Source: Actinomycetota bacterium
Lineage (GTDB): Bacteria; Actinomycetota; CADDZG01; WHSQ01
Length of the DNA stretch: 58,152 nt
NCBI GenBank assembly: GCA_030447315.1
Contig: JAUJPD010000004.1
Coordinates: 119,478-177,629, forward strand
Reading direction: 5' to 3'
Shown: one piece after another, positions 9,890 to 17,480 of the stretch
Layout of the letters: every line of letters starts with the position of its first letter
Position numbering within the stretch: position 1 is the stretch's first letter
The notes under the pieces: model-generated
Told to the model about the DNA's origin: nothing
Database searches by the model: none
The model's input: only the letters and a program-made list of their open reading frames with translations
Program-made: the position numbers and the translations under genes

Positions 9890-10312
9890 ATGGGTGACCA
9901 CGGAGCGTCAGGTTTCGAGATCCTGGAGCACACCGCCGACGTCGGCGTGAGAGCGTGGAGTGCCACTCTCGAGGAGACCTTCCGTCAGTCGACCCTCGGC
10001 CTCCTCGACATCGTCGGAGTGTGGCAGCCGGGAGAGGGCATGCGTGAGGCCATCGCGGTGGAGGGTCGTGATCTCGGCGCGCTGCTGGTGGACTGGCTGG
10101 GGGAGGTGCTGTATCTACAAGACGTGCGCGATGTGGTCATCACCGAGGTTCACACCGCGAGGGTCGCCGGGGGCCGCGCGCACGGTTGGGTCGAGCTGGC
10201 CGAGCGGCCCTCGACCATCGAGGGCACCGCGGTCAAAGCCATCACCTATCACCAGCTGCAGGTAGAGCAGGTAGCCGATCGCTGGGTCGCCACGGTCTAC
10301 CTCGATATCTGA
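9890..10312 (+). CDS. archease (RtcB cofactor)
   Basis: A 140-residue archease of the SHS2 fold. The signature EHTADVGVRAW near residues 13-23 contains the acidic residue (D17) expected to bind metal. In archaea and eukaryotes archease activates RtcB-type RNA ligases by promoting guanylylation and turnover. The rtcB gene begins 52 bases downstream on the same strand, so the functional pairing is supported by context. The C-terminus ITYHQLQVEQ...WVATVYLDI matches the family end. Confidence 0.9.
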   Translation: MGDHGASGFEILEHTADVGVRAWSATLEETFRQSTLGLLDIVGVWQPGEGMREAIAVEGRDLGALLVDWLGEVLYLQDVRDVVITEVHTARVAGGRAHGWVELAERPSTIEGTAVKAITYHQLQVEQVADRWVATVYLDI

Positions 10313-10364
10313 TGAAGCTCTGTGAGCTTTCAGCTTCGCGAGTGCCTGGCTCGGGTAAGCCTCG

Positions 10365-11813
10365 ATGATGCAGCCCCGGGAAGTCGCTCCTTATCAGTGG
10401 GAGATCCCAAAGGGATACGTAGAAGGCATGCGGGTCCCGGCGCGGATATTCGCTTCTAAACGGTTACTCGACAAAGCACTTGAAGATCGGGCCGCTCTGC
10501 AGATAGCCAACGTGGCAACGCTGCCCGGCATCGTGGGCGCGGCGATGGCGATGCCGGACATCCATTGGGGCTACGGCTTCCCGATCGGAGGGGTCGCGGC
10601 CACCGACGTCGACGCGGGCGGCGTGGTTTCGCCTGGTGGTGTCGGCTTCGACATCGGCTGTGGTGTGCGTTTGCTCCGCAGTGATCTCGACTGGGAGCGC
10701 GATGTCAAGACGCGCGTGAAGGAACTGGTCCCCATGCTCGGCAAGCGGGTACCCCGCGGGGTCGGAGGCAAAGGGCGCATGCAGCTCTCGGGACACGAAG
10801 TGGACCGCGTTCTGGCAGAAGGCGTGAAGTTCCCGCTGGCTCGGGGAGTGGGCTGGGAGGAAGATCTCGAGAACGTCGAGGACGGCGGAACCATCGAGGG
10901 GGCCGAACCCGAGCTCGTCTCTCATCGGGCCAAGGAGCGGGGAGGGCCGCAGCTCGGCAGCCTCGGTGCCGGGAATCACTTCATCGAGATCCAGGTGATC
11001 GACGAGATCTCAGACGGCGGCGCGGCCGAGGCCATGGGGCTGTTCGACGGCCAGGTCGTGGTGATGATCCATTCGGGCTCGCGGGGCATGGGCCATCAGA
11101 CCTGTCAGGAATACGTACGCGAGATCGATCGCGTGATGCCGCACCTGGGCATCACGGTGCCCGACCGGCAGCTCGGCTGCGCACCGATCGGGCACGACGT
11201 TGCCGACAGATACCTGGGTGCGATGAGCGCAGCGGGCAACTACGCGAAAGCCAACCGGCACCTTCTCACCGACGCAGCGCGAGAAGCGTTCGCAGTGACG
11301 TTCGACCGTCCCGCGACCAGCCTGGGCATGAGCGTCGTCTACGACGTGTCGCACAACCTGGCGAAGATCGAGGAGTACGAGGTCGACGGGAAGACGCGGC
11401 GCTTATGCGTGCATCGCAAGGGAGCGACACGGGCTTTCGGCCCCCAGCACTCCGAGTTACCGGACGCCTACAAGCCGATCGGACAGCCCGTCATCATCCC
11501 CGGCAGCATGGGGACCGCTTCCTATGTGCTCGTCGGGACCGACGGCGCCCGCCGCCATTCGTTCTCTTCGACCTGCCATGGGGCAGGCCGAGCCATGAGT
11601 CGCACGGCCGCCAAGAAGCAGATGAGCGGGATGGAGCTGAAGAGAGACCTCGAGGGCCGCGGCATCACCCTGGCCACCTCTCAGTGGAAGCTCTTGTCCG
11701 AGGAAGCTCCCTACGCCTACAAAGACGTATCGGAGGTGGTACGGGCGTGCGAGGGAGCGGGCATCTCGCGCGTCGTTGCCAGGATGCGACCCGTCGGGGT
11801 CGTTAAGGGCTGA
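10365..11813 (+). CDS. rtcB: RNA-splicing ligase RtcB
   Basis: A 482-residue GTP- and Mn-dependent ligase that joins RNA 2',3'-cyclic phosphate (or 3'-phosphate) ends to 5'-OH ends. Visible hallmarks are the metal-binding region GFDIGCGVRLL (about residues 97-107), GAGNHFIEIQ, HSGSRGMGHQTCQEY, SHNLAKIEEY, HRKGATRAFGP, GSMGTASYVLVG and the guanylylation segment STCHGAGRAMSR. All catalytic blocks appear intact and the length is normal. The archease gene lies directly upstream. The RNA substrate in bacteria is not certain; tRNA or rRNA repair after ribonuclease damage is the usual proposal. No RNA-terminal cyclase gene is in the window. Confidence 0.95.
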   Translation: MMQPREVAPYQWEIPKGYVEGMRVPARIFASKRLLDKALEDRAALQIANVATLPGIVGAAMAMPDIHWGYGFPIGGVAATDVDAGGVVSPGGVGFDIGCGVRLLRSDLDWERDVKTRVKELVPMLGKRVPRGVGGKGRMQLSGHEVDRVLAEGVKFPLARGVGWEEDLENVEDGGTIEGAEPELVSHRAKERGGPQLGSLGAGNHFIEIQVIDEISDGGAAEAMGLFDGQVVVMIHSGSRGMGHQTCQEYVREIDRVMPHLGITVPDRQLGCAPIGHDVADRYLGAMSAAGNYAKANRHLLTDAAREAFAVTFDRPATSLGMSVVYDVSHNLAKIEEYEVDGKTRRLCVHRKGATRAFGPQHSELPDAYKPIGQPVIIPGSMGTASYVLVGTDGARRHSFSSTCHGAGRAMSRTAAKKQMSGMELKRDLEGRGITLATSQWKLLSEEAPYAYKDVSEVVRACEGAGISRVVARMRPVGVVKG

Positions 11814-11816
11814 GTC

Positions 11817-12875
11817 CTAGCAGGCGGCGACGGCTTTGGCCGCGTCGAGCCTGCCGTAGCCGTACACCGAGTCGCGCCCCGGGGGCCCGAGATCATGGGC
11901 GGTGTTCAGGATGCAGCTGATGATCTGAGTGTTCGACAACCCTTTGCCCGCCAGCAGCGCTGCTGTTCCGGCGACGAAGGGCGTGGCCATCGAGGTCCCC
12001 GAGAGACCTTCGTAACCAGACTCGCTAGAGCAGAAGCTCTTCTCGCTCGTCAGATAGGTCGAGAAGATGTCGCCCTGGCAGGTCAGTCCTTCTCCTCCGG
12101 GCGCCACCAGGTAGTTCTTCATCTGGGTGGCGTCGCCGTTGGAGTACCAGGAGCGGAGGTCGTTGCGTCCGGTTGCGCCCACGCACAGAACCGCCGGCGC
12201 GGCCGACGGCTCGGCGCACACGGGGGCCGAGTCGTTGCCCGCCGCGATCACAACCACCGCGCCCTGCGAGTTGGCGTAGGAGATGGCGTCGTAGACCGGA
12301 GCAAGACCACCTAGCAGCTTCACGGTCTCGCCAAGTCCCGTCAGGAAACCGAGCGACAGGTTGATCACGTCCGCTCCATGATCGGCCGCGTAACGGATGC
12401 CGCCGGCTACCTGCTGGGTCGTGCCCCTGCCCTCGGCATCCAGTACGCGGACGGGAAGGATCTGGGCCCCGGGAGCGGTGCCGGCCACACCGACGCCGTT
12501 TCCGGTCAGTGCCGCCGCGATCCCGGCGACATGGGTCCCGTGACCGTTCTTGTCCTGAGCGCCGTCTTGGACGCACGTCTTGGCGCCGCCCTTCCCGGGG
12601 GCCTTGGTGCAGGTGCCGTCGGGCTCAGAGAAATCCGCATCGGGATTGTTGATGATCTTGGAAGAGAGGTCGGGGTGTCCCAGATCCACACCGGTGTCCA
12701 CCACTGCGATGATCGCTCCCGTCCCGTCGGCGGTCGCCCAGGCCTGCTCCGCCTGGATCTTCTGAAGCCCCCACTGCTTGTCGAAGTAGGGATCGTTAGA
12801 AGCTCCGGCCGCGGGGCCGGCCAGGACCCCGATCACAAGCGCGGCAGCAGCGACTGCACCGACGATCTTCCGCAT
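11817..12875 (-). CDS. secreted subtilisin-like serine protease (S8)
   Basis: A 352-residue exported subtilase. A Sec signal peptide (residues 1 to about 24, ending PAAGA) is followed by the mature enzyme with little or no inhibitor-like propeptide. The catalytic triad is Asp60 (VVDTGVD), His112 (GHGTHVAG) and Ser295 (GTSMATP), and the oxyanion Asn214 lies in IAAGNDS. Six cysteines outside the signal suggest disulphides. It is convergent with rtcB, with only 3 bases between stops, so a terminator for either must lie in the other gene. The likely role is extracellular protein degradation or processing. Confidence 0.93.
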   Translation of the reverse strand: MRKIVGAVAAAALVIGVLAGPAAGASNDPYFDKQWGLQKIQAEQAWATADGTGAIIAVVDTGVDLGHPDLSSKIINNPDADFSEPDGTCTKAPGKGGAKTCVQDGAQDKNGHGTHVAGIAAALTGNGVGVAGTAPGAQILPVRVLDAEGRGTTQQVAGGIRYAADHGADVINLSLGFLTGLGETVKLLGGLAPVYDAISYANSQGAVVVIAAGNDSAPVCAEPSAAPAVLCVGATGRNDLRSWYSNGDATQMKNYLVAPGGEGLTCQGDIFSTYLTSEKSFCSSESGYEGLSGTSMATPFVAGTAALLAGKGLSNTQIISCILNTAHDLGPPGRDSVYGYGRLDAAKAVAAC

Positions 12876-12979
12876 GGTTCCTCCAGTGGATGTGGCGAAC
12901 GATTTTGTCCCCTCGGGAGGAATGATTGGCCATCGGGGCTGCAGAATCCTGCCCGAGAGGGAGGGAAAGATGAGCTTAG

Positions 12980-13113
12980 GGACGCTGGCAACGGGGACAA
13001 CGCAGGCGGCCCGGGCGCGAGGTACCCGCTCCCTATGGACGCTGGCAACGGGGACAGCGCAGGGGGCCCGGGCGCGAGGTACCCGCTCCCTATGGACGCT
13101 GGCAACGGGGACA
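12980..13113. repeat. 57-bp tandem repeat derived from the fpg 3' end
   Basis: Two near-identical 57-base units (12980-13036 and 13037-13093) are followed by a partial third (13094-13113) that is itself the last coding stretch of fpg. Each unit contains the block that, on the minus strand, encodes the second CPRC zinc-finger half and the TAG stop region of fpg. Units differ by only a few bases. The period is a multiple of three. The repeat lies just past the fpg stop, in the gap before the subtilase gene. Confidence 0.85.
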
Positions 13114-13887
13114 GTACGTGGTGCCCCGGCCCCCCAGAACGATCTTCCGCATGGGTCCGCGGCAACGGGGACAAGGCTTGCCTTGCCGACCGTAGGCGAT
13201 GAGGAACCCGGCGTTGCGCCCGCTGGCTCCGTCGACCATCTGGTAATCGCTGAAAGTGGTGCCGTCTCGCTCTATGGCTCCCGCCAGCACGGTTCGTATC
13301 GCCCCGTGAAGCTCGTGGGCCGCGCCCGCCCGACCTTTCGGCTTGCTGGATGGATGCGAGCCAGCCACAGGGCTTCGTCTGCATAGATGTTGCCCACACC
13401 GGCCACTGGCCGCTGGGACAGTAAGAACGGCTTCACCGGACTGGTCGTGCGTTGAAGCTCCCACGCGAAGACATCCGGATCGAAGTCGGCGCTCAAGGGC
13501 TCGGGCCCCATCATCGCCAGCATCGGTATCGCCGCGTACACCCCAGCTTCGACCACGGCCATCCGACCGAATCGCCTCACGTCTCGGAAGCACAGGCTGC
13601 GCCCGTCGTCGAGGTCGAGACGGGCTCGGACGAACGGATCATCGAGACCGAACCGGAGCACCCCGGTCATGCCCAGGTGCATGACCAGCTCGAATCCCCA
13701 TCCAGGGCGATGAGGAACTTTCCCCGCCGGTCCACGCGCTCGATCTGGCGGCCCCGGCCCGCTCCACCTGATGGAACTCCCGCGGCATGGTCGGTATGGG
13801 GTCGCACCACGCATCGATGACTCGCACGCCCCGCAGGGCGGGATCGAGCTGGCGTCGCACGGACTCGACCTCGGGGAGCTCGGGCAT
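13090..13887 (-). CDS. mutM: formamidopyrimidine-DNA glycosylase, three frame changes
   Basis: Base-excision repair enzyme removing 8-oxoguanine and formamidopyrimidines. The N-terminus MPELPEVESVRRQL carries the catalytic Pro2 and Glu3. Beta-hairpin Lys is in RRGKFLIALD. The middle contains ELVMHLGMTGVLRFG and GVGNIYADEALW. The C-terminal zinc finger reads CPRC...CPRC near 13090-13180. The span of 798 bases (266 codons) is the normal family length. The protein crosses frames near 13755, 13700 and 13335, which looks like isolated single-base indels because no domain is lost. It diverges from the CsaA-like gene with 17 bases between starts. Confidence 0.88.
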
Positions 13888-13904
13888 AGCTTTAGGTTAG
13901 GACG

Positions 13905-14294
13905 ATGGGACAACACGACATCGATCCCGAGTCACTTCTACGCCGTCGAGAAGCTGCCGCTCAAAGAAGAGGTGGGGGCCGACGGCTTCTTCGCCCTGGA
14001 CCTGAGGGCGGGACGGGTCACCGCCGTCGAAGATTTCCCCGAGGCCCGGAGCCCTCTTGGAAGGTGACCGTCGACTTTGGCCCCCTGATAGGTGAGCTCG
14101 CCACCAGCGCCAAGATCACGAACTACACGCGAGGAGTTGCAGGGCCGTCTGGTGGTGGGCGCCGTCAACCTCGGCACCCGGCGGATCGCCGGCTTCAAGA
14201 GCCGCTTCCTGATCCTGGGTGCGCTGGATCAGACGGCACGGTCCGTCTTCTCCAACTGGAGCCGGAGGTGCAACCAGAGGCCCCTATAGCTTGA
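13905..14294 (+). CDS. CsaA-like tRNA-binding domain protein, frameshifted
   Basis: Small OB-fold protein. Following frames from ATG 13905 gives LRAGRVTAVEDFPEAR (about 14010-14045), WKVTVDFGPLIGELATSAKI (about 14060-14120), then NYTREELQGRLVVGAVNLGT and RRIAGFKS (about 14120-14205) and a tail LLQLEPEVQP ending at the TGA at 14292. This is the layout of CsaA and the C-terminal tRNA-binding domain of methionyl-tRNA synthetases. CsaA has been described as an export-related chaperone in Bacillus, but structure-specific tRNA binding is the other proposed role. At least three frame changes are needed in 390 bases. Confidence 0.75.
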   Translation: MGQHDIDPESLLRRREAAAQRRGGGRRLLRPGPEGGTGHRRRRFPRGPEPSWKVTVDFGPLIGELATSAKITNYTRGVAGPSGGGRRQPRHPADRRLQEPLPDPGCAGSDGTVRLLQLEPEVQPEAPIA

Positions 14295-14372
14295 CGGTCT
14301 GTCCGGTTTGTTCCGGCCAAAGTTCGCACGAGAGGCCAAGGATTCCGCCACCGGTTGCAGAACCTCTGCTCC

Positions 14373-16048
14373 ATGAAGATGGCTCGGATCCCGGTCGCGC
14401 TCCTGCTGCTGCCGCTCACGGCTCCCGCTCAGCTCGCAGGCCGGGCCGCCGGCCGCCTGCAGCGGCAACCCTCTGGCCGCGGAGCAGCGGTCCTTCACGG
14501 GCGCCTTCAGCGAGAAGGAAGAGGGTGGCTACGTCCTGGTCCCCTTCTCCGTCCCGGAAGGAGCCACGAGGGTAGGGGTCAGGATCTGCTACGACCAGCC
14601 GCCGTCGCCGACGTCCTCACAGATCAAGCACACGCTCGACCTGGGCCTCTATCAAACACGTGGTCCGGACGGCTTCTATGACAACGACGAGTTCGCGGGT
14701 GGGGCGGCTCGAGTCGTCCCAGCGTCCTGATCACGCCGGAGCAGGCAACGCTCGGCTTCAAGCCGGGGCCGATCCCTCGCGGGCGAGTGGGCGGCAGAGA
14801 TCGGGGTGGCCGCCGTCGCGGGCCAGACCGAGGGCGACCCCGATGGAAGCGTCGCCTGGCGCCTCGAGGTCTTCACCGGGTCCGATCCGACGGACACCGA
14901 TCAGCCCTGGTCGGCTACCTCCTACAACGACGCCCCTGAGTCCCAGGAAGCCCGCTGGTACAAGGAGACTTCCACGTGCACGCAGAGCACTCGTCCCCCA
15001 CCGACGCCTCGATGAGAGAGACGTTCGATTTTCGCGTTCGGAGGCGCAGGGCTCGATTTCATCACGCTGTCGGACTACGTGACCGACCGCCATTGGGACG
15101 AGATCGGACGCTTCCAGAGCGACTATCCGGGCAAGCTGGTCATGCGCAGCGCAGAGGTGATCACCTATCGCGGTCATGTCAACAACCACGCCAGCGCCAC
15201 CTACGTCGACTATCGAACCGGCCCCATCTATGAGTTGCGCGACGGATCACTCGTGCCGGTGCGCAAGGCGCAGCCCGCCAGCCGCATCTTCGACGACATC
15301 CCGCGGCCGGTGGCTTCACGCAGGTGAACCACCCGACGACCTTCCCCAGCAGCGTGCCGGGTTTCGGAAACCTGTGCCGAGGCTGTTCCTGGGACTATTC
15401 CGACGAAGAAACCCAGTGGGACAAGGTCGACGCCTTCGAGGCCACAGACGGGACCGGCAGGAACCTCGAGCCCACCGGGTCATGAGATCGGGCCGAACCT
15501 TCGCACCGCTTGCCATTCAATGGTGGGACAGAAAGCTGCGCGCACCAGGGCCACCGGATCACCGCCGTAGGCTCCAGCGACTCCCACCACGCCGGAGGGG
15601 CAACGGGTTCACGCAGTCGCCGATCGGCGAGGCCACGACCGTGGTCACCGCGACGGAGCTCTCGGAGAATGGCATCCAGAGGCGGTGGAGGCGGGTCACG
15701 CCTACGTCAAGTTCTTCTCCCCGGACGGTCCCGACCTCCGCTTCGGCGCGATCGGGCTGACGGAGCGGGCAACGGCAAGGGGCAAGGGGCGTCCGGAGGC
15801 GATGGGCGACGTGCTGCCGGTCGGAAATGCGCGGTTCACGGCCCGGGTGCTGGGGGCCGCGCCTTCACCCCGAGCCCCAGACCTTGCTCGTGTTGAAAGA
15901 CGGCGTCCTGTTCACCTCCATCGCCGGTCACGAGCGACACTTCGTCTTCGAGTTCGATGCAACCGAAGAAGGCGACTATCGGCTCCAGTTGCAGCGAGGC
16001 ACCTCGATCGAGGCCCTTTCGAACCCGATCACTCTCCGCTCCAAGTAA
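14373..16048 (+). CDS. secreted PHP-type metal-dependent hydrolase (CehA/McbA-like), heavily frameshifted
   Basis: The N-terminus from ATG 14373 is a signal peptide (KMARIPVALLLLPLTAPA). A beta-rich region follows, then a PHP/CehA-McbA domain read across frames: FHVHAEHSSPTDASMRETFD (about 14970-15030), LDFITLSDYVTDRHWDEIGR (about 15050-15110), RSAEVITYRGHVNNHAS (about 15145-15195), VNHPTTFPSSVPGFGNLC (about 15325-15375) and GSSDSHHAGG (about 15570-15600). The His and Asp positions in these motifs are those expected to bind the metal cluster. The C-terminus LLVLKDGVLFTSIAGHERHF... ends at 16048. Roughly eight frame changes occur. Relatives include carbaryl hydrolase, but the substrate here is unknown. 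Confidence 0.7.
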
Positions 16049-16072
16049 CCCGCAAGTGGTGGTCTAGCCTGG

Positions 16073-16648
16073 CTAACCCTGCGTGGTCTCGGTCGGATCT
16101 TCCTCGTGGCCTCGCCACCAGACCAGTCGTGACCCGCTAACACCGTGCACCAGCACCACCGTTCCGATCGCGATCAACACGTCACCGACATTGAAGACGG
16201 TATTGAGGACCGGCTTTCCTCGTGTAGGATAGAGAAGATGTCGCCGAGGAACAGCAGCTTGGGATCCTCGACCACGCCTGAGTTCACGAACTCGCCCGTG
16301 TGAGACCTCATCCCGGCCGACCGAGAGCGACCGCTTTCCGCAGGCATCACTCCTCCGTTCGAAGCGATGGCGATCCAGGTTCGAGAGCCCGCCGAGGCCG
16401 ATCAACCAGACCCCGGGGATGCTGATGTTCGCCACCACGAATGCCCCGCCAGTGCATAGGAGAGGAAATGCAGGGGGCGATGGATCCCTCGAAGCGCGAT
16501 CGGGATGATCGAGACGATCAGGATCTGTACGCTGATAGCGGCCGCAACCAACCAGATCCACCCCGAGATCTATATCGATCAAACCGCTGATCTTCCCCCA
16601 GGAGGGGACCATCAGCATGGCGACTAACAGGATCGCGAACAGGATCAT
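16073..16648 (-). CDS. DUF5317 family membrane protein, frameshifted
   Basis: Hydrophobic protein of about 190 residues starting MILFAILLVAMLMVP at 16648. Later segments recovered from other frames include AFVVANISIPGVWLIGLGGL (about 16390-16450), LGDIFSIPRGKPV-like sequence and VFNVGDVLIAIGTVVLVHGV (about 16140-16200), the last being the conserved end of DUF5317 proteins. Four or five transmembrane helices are expected. At least four frame changes break it. DUF5317 has no known function; members are common in Actinobacteria and Firmicutes. It is transcribed toward the PHP protein gene, convergent with 24 bases between stops. Confidence 0.68.
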   Translation of the reverse strand: MILFAILLVAMLMVPSWGKISGLIDIDLGVDLVGCGRYQRTDPDRLDHPDRASRDPSPPAFPLLCTGGAFVVANISIPGVWLIGLGGLSNLDRHRFERRSDACGKRSLSVGRDEVSHGRVRELRRGRGSQAAVPRRHLLYPTRGKPVLNTVFNVGDVLIAIGTVVLVHGVSGSRLVWWRGHEEDPTETTQG

Positions 16649-16833
16649 ATGACCGCTCCGACTTCTCATATGAGAAGCCTGCCATGCGCCGCGGGCCTCC
16701 GCGACTATGCGACGCATAGCCCGCAGCGGCTACGCGATTTATGACCCGTCTGGGGACTTCAGCTTTCTGCGGCCTCCGCGCCGAAACTCTTATAGCCGGT
16801 CCGGAAAGAGGACCGGCACAGGAGGGAAACATC

Positions 16834-16914
16834 ATGATCAAGCTCCGAGTGATGCGCCTCGGCAGCGCTTTATCTGAGCCTGGGTGCCGGTCAGAAGTGG
16901 GGCTAGTCTCCTAA
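16834..16914 (+). CDS. short leader ORF, copy A (26 residues, degenerate)
   Basis: ATG 16834 follows GGAGGG with good spacing and encodes MIKLRVMRL, identical at the start to copy B, but the hydrophobic middle is shortened by about 18 bases and the rest is unlike copy B until the GLVS end. It may be a decayed relic of the copy B peptide. There is no homology I recognise outside this pair. Confidence 0.4.
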   Translation: MIKLRVMRLGSALSEPGCRSEVGLVS

Positions 16915-16937
16915 CGGACCACGGCAACCAGAACTTC

Positions 16938-16967
16938 AAGTGCAGGCTTGCGCCCCGCACTTTCTTT
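16938..16967 (+). terminator. terminator-like hairpin, copy A
   Basis: AAGTGC at 16938 pairs with GCACTT ending at 16962, with a partly mismatched GGC/GCC extension and a TTGC loop, followed by TCTTTG. It is the weaker counterpart of the copy B terminator at 17424. Confidence 0.5.
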
Positions 16968-17169
16968 GAGAAGAAACCAACGGCAACATGATCCGCCGCA
17001 TACCACGTGTCTTCCGGCACGTCGTCCGTATTTCTGATCCGCCGGCCGGCGCTTCGCCTCACCTGGCGACCCTCTTCCGGCCTCTTCCGGCCATCGAGGG
17101 CACCTCCATCGAATTCAAGCTCATGCCTAGTGTCGGCGACCAAGCGCCACGCGGAGCAGAGGGCGCGAT

Positions 17170-17299
17170 GACTACTCCGGGCATAGTCGGTTCGGCTACG
17201 CAGTTAATGACGCGTCTGGGGACTTCAGCTTCCTCCGCCTCTCGCCGAAAGTACCTGTAGCCGGTCCGGAAAGAGGACCAAGTACGGGAGGGAAGCATC
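17170..17299 (+). promoter_or_regulatory. candidate structured RNA leader, class not recognised
   Basis: Predicted elements are GACTA...TAGTC at 17170-17188; a stem CGGCTAC (17193-17199) with GTAGCCG (17257-17263) enclosing a conserved TCTGGGGACTTCAGC; a GGTCC/GGACC hairpin with a GGAAAGA-type loop at 17263-17279; and GGGAGGG as ribosome site before ATG 17300. The upstream copy keeps the same pairings, and its GGTCC hairpin is longer (GCCGGTCC with GGACCGGC). I compared it in memory with c-di-GMP, c-di-AMP, SAM, TPP and cobalamin riboswitches and found no convincing match. Confidence 0.45.
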
Positions 17300-17404
17300 A
17301 TGATCAAGCTCCGAGTGATGCGCCTGGCGGTGGCGTGTGCCTCGATCGCCGCTCTCATCGAGTCCCTGGGTGCGCCCCAGAAGGGGCTAGTCTCCCAACG
17401 GTAA
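17300..17404 (+). CDS. 34-residue leader peptide ORF, copy B
   Basis: ATG 17300 with GGGAGGG seven bases upstream; TAA at 17402. The peptide begins MIKLRVMRLAVACASIAALI, so a short basic N-terminus is followed by a hydrophobic stretch, then ESLGAPQKGLVSQR. This could be a small membrane-associated peptide or simply a translated leader whose ribosome position controls the terminator 20 bases downstream. The family is unknown. The same start is preserved in the upstream copy. Confidence 0.5.
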   Translation: MIKLRVMRLAVACASIAALIESLGAPQKGLVSQR

Positions 17405-17423
17405 CCACGGCAACTAGAACTTC

Positions 17424-17455
17424 AAGTGCGGGGCTTGTGCCCTGCACTTTCTTTT
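17424..17455 (+). terminator. intrinsic terminator/attenuator before the sensor kinase
   Basis: AAGTGCGGGGC (17424-17434) pairs with GCCCTGCACTT (17439-17449) around a TTGT loop, an 11-base-pair stem with one G-T wobble, followed at once by TCTTTT. It sits between the short ORF and the kinase start at 17481, so transcription from the leader must read through it to express the kinase. Confidence 0.75.
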
Positions 17456-17480
17456 GGGAAGAGACTAGGTGGTGAACGCG

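Larger units (their letters stand above)
16700..17125 (+). repeat. upstream copy (A) of a duplicated leader/sORF/terminator/kinase-start unit
   Basis: This stretch aligns throughout with 17165-17612. Shared blocks, in order, are a short inverted repeat (CTATGC...GCATAG near 16714), a CGGCTA...TAGCCG pairing, TCTGGGGACTTCAGCTT (about 16750), a GGTCC...GGACC hairpin (about 16798-16815), a ribosome site GGAGGG, a short ORF beginning MIKLRVMRL, a terminator-like hairpin, and an ATGATCCGCC start at 16988 followed by a sequence resembling the first 40 codons of the sensor kinase. The copy then breaks off. The kinase portion (MIRRIPRVFRHVVR...GTSIEF) has no membrane domain after it and is a decayed fragment. 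The 832 bases between the DUF5317 gene and the kinase are fully explained by the two copies. Confidence 0.75.

Noticed and set aside
12960-13120. CRISPR array at the 57-bp repeat
   Set aside because: Units are contiguous without unique spacers and derive from the fpg coding end.
17170-17299. Assignment of the leader to a known riboswitch class
   Set aside because: Conserved cores of c-di-GMP, c-di-AMP, SAM, TPP, cobalamin and guanidine riboswitches do not match.
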